From NCBI GenBank assembly GCA_022419385.1, contig JAJUBI010000004.1, positions 186,001 to 250,000 on the forward strand: a DNA stretch of 64,000 bases. The letters run 5' to 3'. The stretch's first letter is position 1, and every line of letters begins with the position of its first letter. Both the position numbers and the translations under genes were made by a program. A model generated the notes under the pieces. It made no database searches. It was given only the letters and a program-made list of their open reading frames with translations, and had not been told where the DNA came from. This DNA is from Paraconiothyrium sp. Pb-2020. Taxonomy: Eukaryota > Ascomycota > Dothideomycetes > Pleosporales > Didymosphaeriaceae. Positions 48,331 to 58,499 of this stretch are shown in pieces.

Positions 48331-48842
48331 GCGGGGTTAATTCCTAGGTGCAAGTCGGTGGGACAATTTGTTTGAACGGTGAGTCGTATGGAAATCGCAA
48401 TGAGCTAGGTTCCGAGAACGAAGGACACAAGATGTGTGGGCTCAAAGGAACGCAGTCCCCCAAGACGTTGGACGCTGCAGAATGTTCGACTTTGCGATGG
48501 ATTATTATGACGCGGGCTCTCTGGAAGCGAACAAGTGCCCCATGCGACGGACGCTGCCGTTTTGGGCGAACGTAAAAAGCCACACACGGTCCAGTCATCA
48601 CCTCTGACATGACTCAACATGCACTTCTGCCGCAGCTATACCTGGTTTCCGAGATGATTCATTGCATAACACCGTTCAGCTGACAACGTCGCTTGCACCG
48701 CCACCTAGCTTCAGAGACGAGCTGCAGCGTCCTAAGGCATGTACAGCACCCCGCTGCACCTATCGTACCGTCCACCCCCCGTACCGTCCACCACCATGCC
48801 TCTTCGACCTCATCCGGTGAGAAGTGAAGATCCGATCACAAG
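48331..48842. other. Intergenic spacer between HEL2 and MND1
   Basis: Short frames only. Presumed promoter of HEL2 and 3' UTR of MND1. Nothing else is seen. Confidence 0.55.
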
Positions 48843-49600
48843 TTACAACTCGCGTAAGCCGCCCTCCTCTGCGTCGAACTCGTCACCGTAGAGCACACGC
48901 TTGGTCTGCATCAATTGCTCTGGATCCCCGCTCAACCGCTCCTTGAGCCAACCTTCCATGCTGAGGATTTGGTCGGTGTATTTGTCCACCTCAGCCCGGT
49001 ATTGCTGTGACTCGTGCTTCTTCTTGTCCACTTCGATCGGGTCTTGCTCGCTGTAAGCGGCCAATTCCTGGCGCAGCTGCTCGAGCTCTTTTGTCAGATC
49101 ACCGTGCATAGTGATGAGAGATTTGCGGTCCATGCCTCTGCTGGTAAGCTAAAGAAGCGAATGCGGTACAAGCAGCCCTTACCACAGTGTGCAAGTGCTT
49201 CGTCATCCTCGCTGCGCGCAGCTCCCGCATCGTCGACCTTCATCTGCCACTCCGTAACCACAGCATCCGCCTTGTCAAACTCCTCTTGAGCATGTTTCAA
49301 TGCCGCCTCTCTGGCCTTCTTTTCGTCACTAGGAAAGCTCCAGTACCAGTTGCCGCTACCGATCTTTTCGACGCGGATCTTGTTGTCGTCTTGAAGAGCT
49401 TGCAGGTAGTCCTTCACTTGCATGCCGCTGATAGACGCAACCTGTGGGAGTATTTTTTCAAGATCTTTGATGCTATGCGCCACGGCCGTGTCGTGGAACC
49501 ACGCTTGAATGGTAGCCACTTTCGTAGCGTTAGCGGTGATCTTGGGTGCCTAGGCACGATTAGTGGAAGACAAGGCATGTCAAAGCAGGAGACTCGCCAT
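48843..49600 (-). CDS. MND1: Meiotic nuclear division protein 1
   Basis: Forms a heterodimer with Hop2 that helps Dmc1/Rad51 strand invasion in meiosis. Proposed exons: the ATG alone (49598-49600), 49183-49549 and 48843-49135, giving 220 residues, the usual size. The first intron (49550-49597, 48 bp) would be a GC-AG intron with donor GCGAGT and a CACTAAT branch site; the joined start reads MAPKITANATK, close to the family start MAPKK. The alternative GT donor two bases inside gives a stop. Second intron 49136-49182. Conserved parts: a winged-helix N-terminus (LEKILPQVASISGMQVKDYL, RVEKIGSGNWYWSFPS) and long coiled coils (KKAREAALKHAQEEFDKAD; LTKELEQLRQELAAYS). Presence implies a sexual or parasexual capacity, at least ancestrally. 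Confidence 0.93.
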
Positions 49601-50069
49601 GGCTGAGCTGCAGATATGCCGTAGCCTGGGGGAGGTTCGATCGAGGCAGAGAGTGGGCTTGTCGGCACCGGGGAGTTAAGAGGTGGTCGTGGTTGCACCT
49701 GCCTCCTATTGCTGCCAGCACTGAGGTCTCCAAGAAGGAAGTCGCGGATATAGCACTATGTCTCTACGTACCCGAGATGCCGATGTGAACCTGTCTCAAC
49801 GAGACGCCATGTCCACAAGCCAGCCTGCACCGAGCGCCTGTGAGGGGGCATATCGCTATATACCACGAGCATTGTCCTGGGCTTGGGAAGTCGACAAAAC
49901 ATCTTCTCTACTCCTTCGCTAACAGGACACCTCACGATTTGCAATTTGAGTTGAGGTCTCTCGTTCAGACGAGACAAGTCGTATGGGCTTCCTGGGGCGG
50001 AAATAACCTACTCACTCTCCCTCTTGACGGAGCTTATCTTGTCGAAGGTCTCGCACATGCTTCCAACAA
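49601..50069. other. Intergenic spacer
   Basis: Upstream of MND1 and downstream of the next minus-strand gene. Nothing supported beyond presumed promoter and UTR sequence. Confidence 0.5.
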
Positions 50070-50687
50070 TTACTCTTCCTTCACAGAGGCCCGCTTGGCA
50101 TGCCTTTTTTCGTACGCGAACGCTTCGTCTTCTTCGCTCTTTGCAGCTTCGAGCAGAGCAAAATGGCCCGTCTCGCCCAACGTCGCTTTTACAGTCTCCT
50201 CTAGCAGAACACCTAATGCAATCAGTGCTGTTTCATCCATGCTCCTCCAGAACCCCGGCCCTTCCTCCTCTTGTGACCGGCCGTGGTCGTGCAAATTTGC
50301 GATGTATTCTTGAAGCGCGCTGAGTAAGTCTCCAGAGGGCAATTCCTGATCAAGACGAAGTGTCCTGTGAGCAAAGTAATAGTCTGCTTCTTCGTATCGC
50401 GGTGGAGCGTTTTGTTGCTTGAAAAGCACTTCATCTGGGCGCAGTCGTAATGTTGCGCGCTTCTGCTCGCCTGCTGTTGGTCCGTAAATCCCTGATTGCG
50501 TGACCCTGCCTGCAGCACGGTCAATATTTGCATGCACGACAACTATGCTCCTCGTCTTCTCACCTGCTACAGCATCGTAGACCGTCGCCCGGCTTGCTTC
50601 CACTGTTCCCGATGACATTTCGTCGCCCGAGGACAAATCGGCGAGTGGCTGCTCGGAGGACGGTGTGCTCCACGTTTGGCCCGCCAT
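50070..50687 (-). CDS. Conserved hypothetical fungal protein, 205 aa
   Basis: Not recognised at family level. A single exon starting MAGQTWSTPSSEQ at 50687. The N-terminal 90 residues are polar; the central part contains YYFAHRTLRLDQELPSGDLLSALQEYIANL, and the C-terminal part DETALIALGVLLEETVKATLGETG, both strongly helical with a regular pattern of conserved-looking hydrophobics. The tail is charged (KRHAKRASVKEE). This helical arrangement suggests a nuclear or transcription-related adaptor, but that is a guess. It diverges from the CSA-like gene with 248 bp between starts. Confidence 0.6.
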   Translation of the reverse strand: MAGQTWSTPSSEQPLADLSSGDEMSSGTVEASRATVYDAVAGEKTRSIVVVHANIDRAAGRVTQSGIYGPTAGEQKRATLRLRPDEVLFKQQNAPPRYEEADYYFAHRTLRLDQELPSGDLLSALQEYIANLHDHGRSQEEEGPGFWRSMDETALIALGVLLEETVKATLGETGHFALLEAAKSEEDEAFAYEKRHAKRASVKEE

Positions 50688-50935
50688 TGCCTTTCAGGCA
50701 AGCCCGCAATACGAGCTGCGACTTGCAGTGTGGTTCCACTTTGAGGCTCTGCGGGCGCGCGCGTGCAGGCATGCGGTACAGTGTAGTGTAGGTGAGTAAG
50801 ACTAAGCTAAAAGCAGGGACGCATGTGAATTTACTTACGTAACGCGATCATTCGACGCCCATGTCCCTCAGAACCACAGTGACAACATTATCCCAGAACT
50901 TCCGTGCAGCGCCCCGCCAAAGCATGTAGTCGCAT

Positions 50936-52297
50936 ATGACCACACAACAAATTGCCAATCGCGCATACGGTATCCTTCCAGCCAATGTCGTCAAACGCGC
51001 AGTTGCCTCACGACTTGTCTACGCGCTGCAGCCTTCGTCGGTGAACTTCAGCGGACGACCACCGTCTTCCCACGAACCGAATGAACGCCACCCAGCGCAC
51101 GTCGCGGGCGTTAACGCACTCACCATCGATCGCTTCGAGGGACGCTACCTGCTTTCCGGCGGCGCAGATTCATCGATCGCGCTATGGGACCTCGAAGCGC
51201 AGCCCACGGTTGCGGAAGGGTACCCAACGTATACGCCGCTCACGACTGTGAGCAAGACGGCAAAAGAGCATAAGCTCGGCATTACACAAATATTGTTCTA
51301 CCCATTCGATAGCCTGGCGTTCCTCACTTCTTCATACGACCACACAGTCAAGCTCTACTCGAGCGAAACCCTTGTACCGTCCGCTTCCTTCGATCTGGAT
51401 AGCGTCGTTTACAACATCGCGCTCTCCCCCATTGCATCCCACCTGTGTGGTGCATGCGCAACCAACACACCCACTGTGCGTCTCGTAGATCTGCGCTCTG
51501 GTGCAAGTACACATTCACTCGCCGGCCACTCGGGTGCCATACTCAGCACAGCTTGGAGCCCTACCCGCGAGCACATACTTGCCAGTGGAGCGACCGACGG
51601 CAGCGTGCGCTTGTGGGACATCCGTCGCAGCGTGAGCGAGCTCGGCTCCTTAGACATGGAAGATTCCATTGGTGTATATGCCAAGCCTTCTGCGTCGTTC
51701 ATGCGCAACTCTGTACAAGGCAAGGCGCACCGAGGCCCCGTTAATGGCATCGTATGGACTGACAATGGATATCATTTGGTAACATGTGGACATGATCAAC
51801 GTATACGCGTCTGGGACACAGACAGTGGCGCAAATACGCTTGCGAATTTCGGACCCATGGTCAAGAACTCTGATCTTGCGCCGTGCATACCCCTACTAGC
51901 ACCAGCAGAATATTCACAACCAGAGAAGGACATCCTATTCTATCCGAATGAACACGAGGTATTAGGATACGAGCTATTCGACGGTAGACTCCTCCGCCGC
52001 CTGCGCCGCCCAGAGCAGCAAAGGCACGTATATGACACCGGTAGTAAAGGACAGCGCAACGCCAAGGACAGAATCACAGCGTTAGCATGGCGTGCGCATG
52101 ACGTTGAGATGTACTCTGCACATGCGGATGGCACTATCTCAGCGTGGACACCTCGGACAGAGGAAGACGCTGACTTGGACGAAGAGGCAAAGAATGAGCA
52201 GGAAGGCAAAATTGAGAGTAGAAAAAGAAAGAGAGGAGTCCTGGACGAGATTTACCAGGACTTGACAAAAAGGCCGATCACGTTTGGAGGATCATGA
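50936..52297 (+). CDS. CSA/ERCC8-like WD40 protein (Rad28/Ckn1 type)
   Basis: Substrate-recognition WD40 protein of a CRL4-type ubiquitin ligase in transcription-coupled repair (CSA in animals, Rad28 in yeast, Ckn1 in fission yeast). One exon, 453 residues. The N-terminal block (ASRLVYALQPSSVNFSG) and HVAGVNALTIDRFEGRYLLS, followed by GGADSSIALWDLE, match the CSA opening. Further repeats: KLGITQILFYPFDSLAFLTS with SYDHTVKLY, LAGHSGAILSTAWSP with SGATDGSVRLWDIR, GPVNGIVWTDNGYHLVTCGH with DQRIRVWD, and a final repeat ending TISAWTPRTEE. An insertion rich in Arg/Gln precedes the last repeat, and a basic KRKRG tail may be a nuclear signal. A general WD40 protein cannot be fully excluded. Confidence 0.9.
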   Translation: MTTQQIANRAYGILPANVVKRAVASRLVYALQPSSVNFSGRPPSSHEPNERHPAHVAGVNALTIDRFEGRYLLSGGADSSIALWDLEAQPTVAEGYPTYTPLTTVSKTAKEHKLGITQILFYPFDSLAFLTSSYDHTVKLYSSETLVPSASFDLDSVVYNIALSPIASHLCGACATNTPTVRLVDLRSGASTHSLAGHSGAILSTAWSPTREHILASGATDGSVRLWDIRRSVSELGSLDMEDSIGVYAKPSASFMRNSVQGKAHRGPVNGIVWTDNGYHLVTCGHDQRIRVWDTDSGANTLANFGPMVKNSDLAPCIPLLAPAEYSQPEKDILFYPNEHEVLGYELFDGRLLRRLRRPEQQRHVYDTGSKGQRNAKDRITALAWRAHDVEMYSAHADGTISAWTPRTEEDADLDEEAKNEQEGKIESRKRKRGVLDEIYQDLTKRPITFGGS

Positions 52298-52647
52298 CAT
52301 TCGAATCGGACAATCATTCGGGTCATTGTTCTATATACGTGCTGTGCGTGGTTCGTGACCAAGTAGTTTCGTTGCTACAAAAACGCCACATGGCTTACAT
52401 CGTTCGCCGAGCTGGGGTATACTGTTACCTTGCCCTGTGCTTTAATTGTGTTGGACAGTGTTCTTGACGTGTGACGGTTCGCTTCGAATCGTCTTCCGCT
52501 ACCTCTGTGTGCCCGTGCCAATCGTTGTTCCATGAGGAAGTCCGCTAGGATGGCAATTCAGGTGTTTTTCCAGTTGTATTTGCTCTTCAATCGGCATGTA
52601 GGATGGTGCTACGTAGATAAGCACAACAGGTCGTTAGGTGGTGGAAA
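52298..52647. other. Convergent intergenic spacer
   Basis: 350 bp between convergent 3' ends (CSA-like gene and the frameshifted gene). No features seen. Confidence 0.5.
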
Positions 52648-54286
52648 TCAGCCGGGTTGTCCATTGAAATGCGGTAGCCGAGCAGGCACAAAGCTGGAAT
52701 TGTCGTCGTTGATGTTTTCGTCCCGCGCTTCCTCCTTCAAAGACAGAGGTCTGTTTGGTGTGGGAGTGAGGCTGGAATAGTCGGACTCGTCAACGTGGAA
52801 CGAGCTGCTGTCCGGCATCGTCTGTGCGTCGACCCCGGGGAATGGTGACAGCAGAGTATCAGACTCGATATCCGGGCCGCTGCCTGGGGTACGCATGAGG
52901 CATGTCGAGGGCAGTGTTGATTGCGGCCCTAGATGGTCGTGACTTTGAAGCGTTGTGGGATTCGGAGAGGGTGATCGCTGGCCAGGAATAGTAAGATGTT
53001 GGTCTGCTACCAGCCCGCGTCTGACGGCTAGCTGTTGTGCTTCTTGGCGCTTGCGTTCAACCTCGGCCTCTTCCTGCTTGAGGTCTGAGAGAGTGGGCAC
53101 CTCATCGATTGATTCTGCGGGCAGCCGCTTGATGCTTACTTCCTGACTCCTTCGCCCGGTATCTTGAGTGGTGCGAGACGAGACTGACTTGGTAGACACG
53201 CGAGATGCGGACGGCCTCTTGGTCTTGTTGCCGGAGTACGCTCTGCCTTTGCCGCTGCTGGCATCATCGTGCCATTGTCCTGTCGTTCGGCGCTCGAGTG
53301 CCACGGCAAATTCGTCGTCCAGGGGCACAGCGTCGTCCAGCTCGTCTTCACTCGGGAAGATGTCGCCTCGTGAGCTGAGTGAGTCCGTGGTATGGCCCGA
53401 AGCGTTCGTCTGACTGCGCTTACGCCCGTGTGTTTTGGCCTCATTGCCGTGCTGCATGTCGGCGTCTTCGTCGCTTTCCTCGATCAGGGCTGCACTTCAT
53501 CTACGCCTGTGGCTTCTTCGTGGTTCCTCCTCGACTGGCCCAGGTGTTCTGTCAAGTCTGCTGCTGAAGGCTTGTAGCGGAGCACCTTGCCCCCAATCTT
53601 GAACGGCAACCTACCAAGAAGCCGAAGTACGAGGAGCTGGGAATGATGGTGGGATCGGGCCCGCCGTCGTGCGGGGGCACCGCGCTCTTCCTGCGCTGCC
53701 TGGTGAATCTGGGATCGCGGTTGCGGCTGCCATAGCTCATTGCGCGCTGGCGGCCCGGCTGGGACGTGGTGCCATAGTTGCTGGTGCCGCCCCACAGGCG
53801 GTCGAGGTTGTCGTGGCCCCAGCCCAGCAGCCCGTCGTCCTCATCTTCTCCCAGTCGTCGTAGAAATCAAAGCTCTGTTCGGCTCGGCCCCGCGACGCGC
53901 GCGGTGCCGCCGGCGGTCGTTATGCGATGGGAAGCAGGGTGCCGTGCACGCGTTGGCGCACTGCGTGAGCGACGAGAGGCACGGATTGACGTATGCGTGC
54001 GCGAAGCTGTAGAGCCCCTCCTGCGCCGACTCATTGGCATGCTCGACCGTATCGGGTGATGTTCTGTATGGTGCGGTTCCAACGAGGGTCGCCGCGGCGG
54101 TACATTGCGCCCGCCGGGTAGACAGCGACGTGGCTGCGCTGCGATCGAGGCGGCTGAGGCAGACGGCGCATCGAGCGTGCGCGGCAAGAATGCGACTGCG
54201 CGAGGAATGTCCCAGAGCGATGCAAGGCGCTGCGCTGCTGAACAGTGCTTTGCTTCCTCGACCGTCAAGTGTTGGCACTCGGCCAT
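52648..54286 (-). pseudogene. Conserved fungal hypothetical protein broken by several frameshifts
   Basis: A continuous protein-like reading runs from MAECQHLTVEEAKHC at 54286 to the stop at 52648, but jumps frame near 54165, 54050, 53880, 53848, 53607 and 53490. Between jumps the text is convincing: a Cys-containing region (NPCLSSLTQCANACTAPCF), SFDFYDDWEK, GLLGWGHDNLDRLWGG, MSYGSRNRDPRFTRQRRKS, IPSSSYFGFL, RLPFKIGGKVLRYKPSAADL, and a 270-residue Ser-rich acidic tail that is fully open. I associate this order of blocks with a filamentous-ascomycete family of unknown function; that is memory, not a search. Each break closes with gain or loss of one base, often in a G or C run, and codons otherwise stay GC-rich. 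Either a recently dead gene or poor consensus sequence. The position of the true start is uncertain. Confidence 0.6.
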
Positions 54287-54462
54287 TCCTCTGGTCTAGC
54301 CCCGGCACTAGGGTGGCCCTCAAGCTGCGCCCGGAGGCGGGCCATTCACGTGCGCGTTGCATTCACCATCCAAGCTCGTGCGACCCCCAGCTTCCTCGCA
54401 CGTTGCCCCCTCATCCTCTGGCTTTCAAAAGCAGGTCTGTGGCGCTTGCTGGCTTCTCCTTA

Positions 54463-55809
54463 ATGCGCTACGTACGGTTCCTGAAGACGCCGCGGTGGTC
54501 CACGTCAAGAATCGTCGGAGCCGCGCATGTGTCTTGCTTGATCACTATTACCTCGGATCTGGGCGAGTCGTTCCTCCCATGTAGTCTCACGCTCGCGCAG
54601 AACTCTTCCAGGATAAGCGACTCGCCAGCGACTTCGAGTTCGGGTTCGATCTAGACTCAGACGCACAAATTGTAGTCTCGGATATCCCCCACCACCAACA
54701 ACCTCACAGCCTGGAAGATGGTTCGATGGAGCGAAGGAATGCGAGATCTCCCTATTATCCTTCCACTCAGTCGAGACTACGAACGGAATGGCCCTCTCGT
54801 CGTGCGGAATAGGCACCGAGCCGAAGTCTGATTCCGAGAGTTTCGACAAATTGCTACATCAAGACTCACGCGGGGTGGTCTCGGTCTGGAGTGCCCCTTT
54901 CAACCTCCCCGATGGCGCAACCATCTCAAGAACTGTTGAGAGGCGTTTCAAGATTGGCCACCGTACCCACCGCATATTCGAAGAAACCGACGAGAGCATT
55001 GCCCGTCATGTGTGGTAACATCCACCCCGGCATCACTAAGCATAGACCGACGCAGTTTCTGATTGATATTCTGACAGGGACGCGGGGGTGGCTCTATCGT
55101 GTCAATTGCCTTACCTTTTGAAACATCTTGGGCTTTTGAAGGAGGTCTTAGCGAACGCCCATGGTCAGCCTGGTAGTGCAGATGATCGATCACCAATGAA
55201 CGATTCAAGTCGCCTCTGCATGTGATCGAGCTCGGCTCGGGATGCGGTATTGTAAGTGCTTTGATATACGATACAACTCGCTGAAAGCAACTAACCATCA
55301 CAGGTCATGTCGTATTATCGCATTTAGTTCCAATAACGAACATTTACTCACCGATCATTGCCGAAGCACGCGCGATTGCGGTACGCAATATCACGCATGC
55401 GGCCAGGAACCGCACAAACAAAACTAAAGTCAGCTTCAGCGAGCTCGATTGGGGACAGCCTGATTCATTTCACAGTGACTCCCCTGAGCGGGAGGTCGAC
55501 CTCGTTGTGGCAGCGGACTGTACATACAACGCCGACAGCAGGTTAGTTGGTCAGAAAATCTTCTGTGGCTCAACTAAAATGTTCGACAGTCCGGCGTTCG
55601 TCAGCACTATACAACAGATTGCCTTACGATCCCCTCATGTCACAGTTGTAGTCGCCATGAAAAGGCGTCACTTAAGCGAGGAAGTCTTCTTCGACCTCAT
55701 GTCTAACGCAAATTTTCGAACAGCGAACACCTTCTGCTTTCCACTTCCTGGTGATGAAAAAGCCGGCGAAGAGAATATGGAACTATATATCTATAAGTAT
55801 CATGGATGA
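54463..55809 (+). pseudogene. SAM-dependent methyltransferase (Methyltransf_16 type), frameshifted
   Basis: Resembles class I methyltransferases of the Efm/METTL21 group that modify lysines of translation factors. It opens MRYVRFLKTPR at 54463. Recognisable parts: ITSDLGESFLP, AWKMVRWSEGMRDLPI, a GTEPK-containing segment, VVSVWSAPFNLPDG, IFEETDESIARHVW joined by intron 55015-55077 to DAGVALSCQLP, SAM motif I HVIELGSGCGI near 55217-55252, then an intron from 55253, LVPITNIY, ARAIAVRNI, the DLVVAADCTYN motif, intron 55542-55589, and PAFVSTIQQIA to the stop at 55809. The frame changes at least near 54500, 54585, 54710, 54808, 55215 and 55310, all single-base type breaks, so no intact protein can be made from this sequence. 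It is the last gene before the AT-rich block. Confidence 0.7.
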
Positions 55810-55899
55810 ACTCGGCGCTCGCGTACGTCGGATTCTTTTGAGCGTTGGACAACACGGGCCGCGGGTTCGTGTTTGTGTTCGAGTTTATAGTAATAGAAT

Positions 55900-56864
55900 G
55901 GGATGTTTATCTCTGCTTAAAGTATTTTATGCCTTTTCTACCTGGTTATCTTATAAGTTACTTTTTTTTAGAGTAAAGTTACTACTATGATGTTACAAGG
56001 GGGGTTCCATGTACCTAACCTAGGCTGGCCTTGCGGGTATTCAGTGGTTAAGAGCGGATGAATAATAATAGGTATAAGAATATTCTAACCTTACTATAGA
56101 AGGTAAGGTAATAATTATATAAGAAGGCTAATAGATTTTATATAGAAAATATACTTTAATTTTAACTATAGAAGTTAATTATAAAAAATAGAAAAAATAC
56201 TAAAGTTTCTCTAGACTATATATTATTCTTTATTATTTTTCTAGTTTCTTAGTTTACTATACTCCCTAGAATTATATCTTCTTAGTAGAAGTATTTTAGT
56301 TAATCCTACTAAGCCTAGTTACTCTTAGAATTTAGCCCTCTTAGTAGGATTCTAGTTATATAATACCTTAGCTAATTAGCTCTACTAACTAGCGTCTATC
56401 CTCTAGTTAGTAATAAAGATATTACTAATATTCTATATATAATTATTCCCCTTTACTAGGTCTTAATCTATTATAATTATAATATTATCCCCTTTTTTAG
56501 AGTTGTTATTCTAAGACCTTAGTATTATTTTAGAACCTCTAGTAGTATAGTTTCTTTTTAAAGGTAAGACTTTTATTTTATTATATTTTTTTTTCTTTTC
56601 CTTACTTTCTTAACTATACCTAAGGTACTAAAATAATTCTTAACTAACTATTATTATACTTATACTAATAAGGTATATTTATATAGCCTAGAGATATAAG
56701 TAAAGTATAACTATTATATAAAGGAGAAAATTTCTAAGTATTTTATAGATACTATAACTAGAGAGTATACTATATATATTATAGTTTATACTAAGTATAG
56801 TCTCTAGATTTCTAAGAAAGAGTAGAAGTATATTTAGTTTAAAAAGTACTAAAAGTATCTTACT
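55900..56864. other. AT-rich block, proximal part
   Basis: Base composition changes abruptly around 55900-56050 from about half GC to strongly AT with TpA-rich text and no open frame. No element family could be assigned to this first kilobase. It is most likely RIP-degraded repeat sequence upstream of the first LTR. Confidence 0.7.
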
Positions 56865-57326
56865 TATTACAGCTACTACGCCGCAATAGAATTACAGGAA
56901 CTAATATAATAACAGCAGTAACTAGTTAGATTATAAGAATAAGTATTATAATTACAGGTTAGATGCTAAGTATAATATAGATACGTAATTAGAGTTATAT
57001 AATTAGATCTATAGATTTATAGAACAGAGCTATAGAGCCTAGATCTATAAAATCTATATACAGAGCCTACAGAGCCTAAGCTAAATAGCAGTATATAGAG
57101 ATAATAGATTACTACTAGTAATCTCTTATTATTAATCTATAATATAGTTTACTGTATCTAGTTTTTTATAGAAGATTACCTTTAAGTCTTTAGTAATATA
57201 TTCTTATTATAGTAATTAATTAACACTTACTTATATATAATTTATATAACTCTATACACTACTTATCTCTTACTAGAACTCTAACTAGGCTGCAGCTTAC
57301 TACAGTAATAAAAAGGCCCTATTATA
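56865..57326 (+). repeat. LTR of Ty3/Gypsy copy A (RIP-mutated)
   Basis: Aligns over its whole length with the less mutated LTR at 63199-63681. Its start reads TATTACAG where copy B has TGTTACGG, and its end TATTATA where B has TATTACA, so the TG...CA termini are lost through G-to-A and C-to-T changes. About 462 bp. Confidence 0.75.
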
Positions 57327-58499
57327 CTTTAATAATTATATTTTAAGAGTCTCTATAGGTATATACCTAAGTTACTCTTACTAAATAATAGCTCCTACAG
57401 TGAACTAACTAATATTATTAGACCTAACAGACCTAGTCTAGATAAAGGAACAACTTAACCACCTAAATAAAGAAAACTAAAGGTAAAAGAACACCTATAA
57501 TAAGTTAGTAGAATAAGTAAAAGCTATATTAGAAGAAAAAGGAGAAGGAGGTAATAAAATAATAAAGAAATAAATTTAGAGAATAGAGCTTAGAATAAGG
57601 AGTAGACCTTTAAAGCTAGCTAATTTAGAAAAGTTTAATAAAATAAGAACTAAGCTTAGGGGATTCCTAGCCTCTATATTTCTCTATTTAGATTTAAATT
57701 AAGAATACCTTAGAGAAGAAGACTAGAAAGTAGCTTATATAGTAATTTACTTTATAGATAAGGTAATAGACTAGTTTAATAGTTACCTTATAGACTAGAG
57801 AATAAACTAAGTAGATAACTAAAAAATAGAAACTAACCTTATCTTTATAAATTATACTTATTTTAAGTAAAAACTCTAATTAATCTTTAGTAATATTAAT
57901 ATAGAACGCATAGCTAAATAAAAACTCTTAAAGCTTTAATAGACTAAAATAGTAGTAGCTTATATATTAGTATTTAAATAGCTAGCTAATAAAGTCTTAA
58001 ACTATAGAGAATAGGCTCTAATACAGAAGTTCTATAAAGAACTTAAATTAGATATTAGGTATAAGATAATTAGAATAGAGAAACTAATAACTCTACTTAT
58101 AATAATTAAATAAGCTGTCTAAGTAGACAACAAATTATTCCTATAAAAATAAAATAATAAGGGAAAAAGTAGATACAGCGCAAATAGCTAAAACTATAAA
58201 ACCTATAATAAAGGGGATCTAATAGTCTTAGATACTAACAAAGAAAAGGGATCAAGTTAGAATATAATAAAGAAAAAGTAATATAAAGAAGGTACTTACT
58301 TTAGCTATAGTAAAAAGGGCTATATTACTAGAAACTGCCTAAATAAAAGCTAGGAAAAGTTTATAAAAGGTACTAGAGAAGAACTAAAGAAGCAAAAAAC
58401 CTTAAAAGAAACTAAAGAAAAGCTAGCTAGTAGTAAGAAGTATAAAGCTATTTATTAGGCTAAGTATTCCTAAGATATATATATATTACACATAAAGAT

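Noticed and set aside
53484..53795. Small basic protein of 103 residues as a separate gene
   Set aside because: Its C-terminal half is a segment of the frameshifted conserved protein; the N-terminal half is a frame shadow of the same gene.
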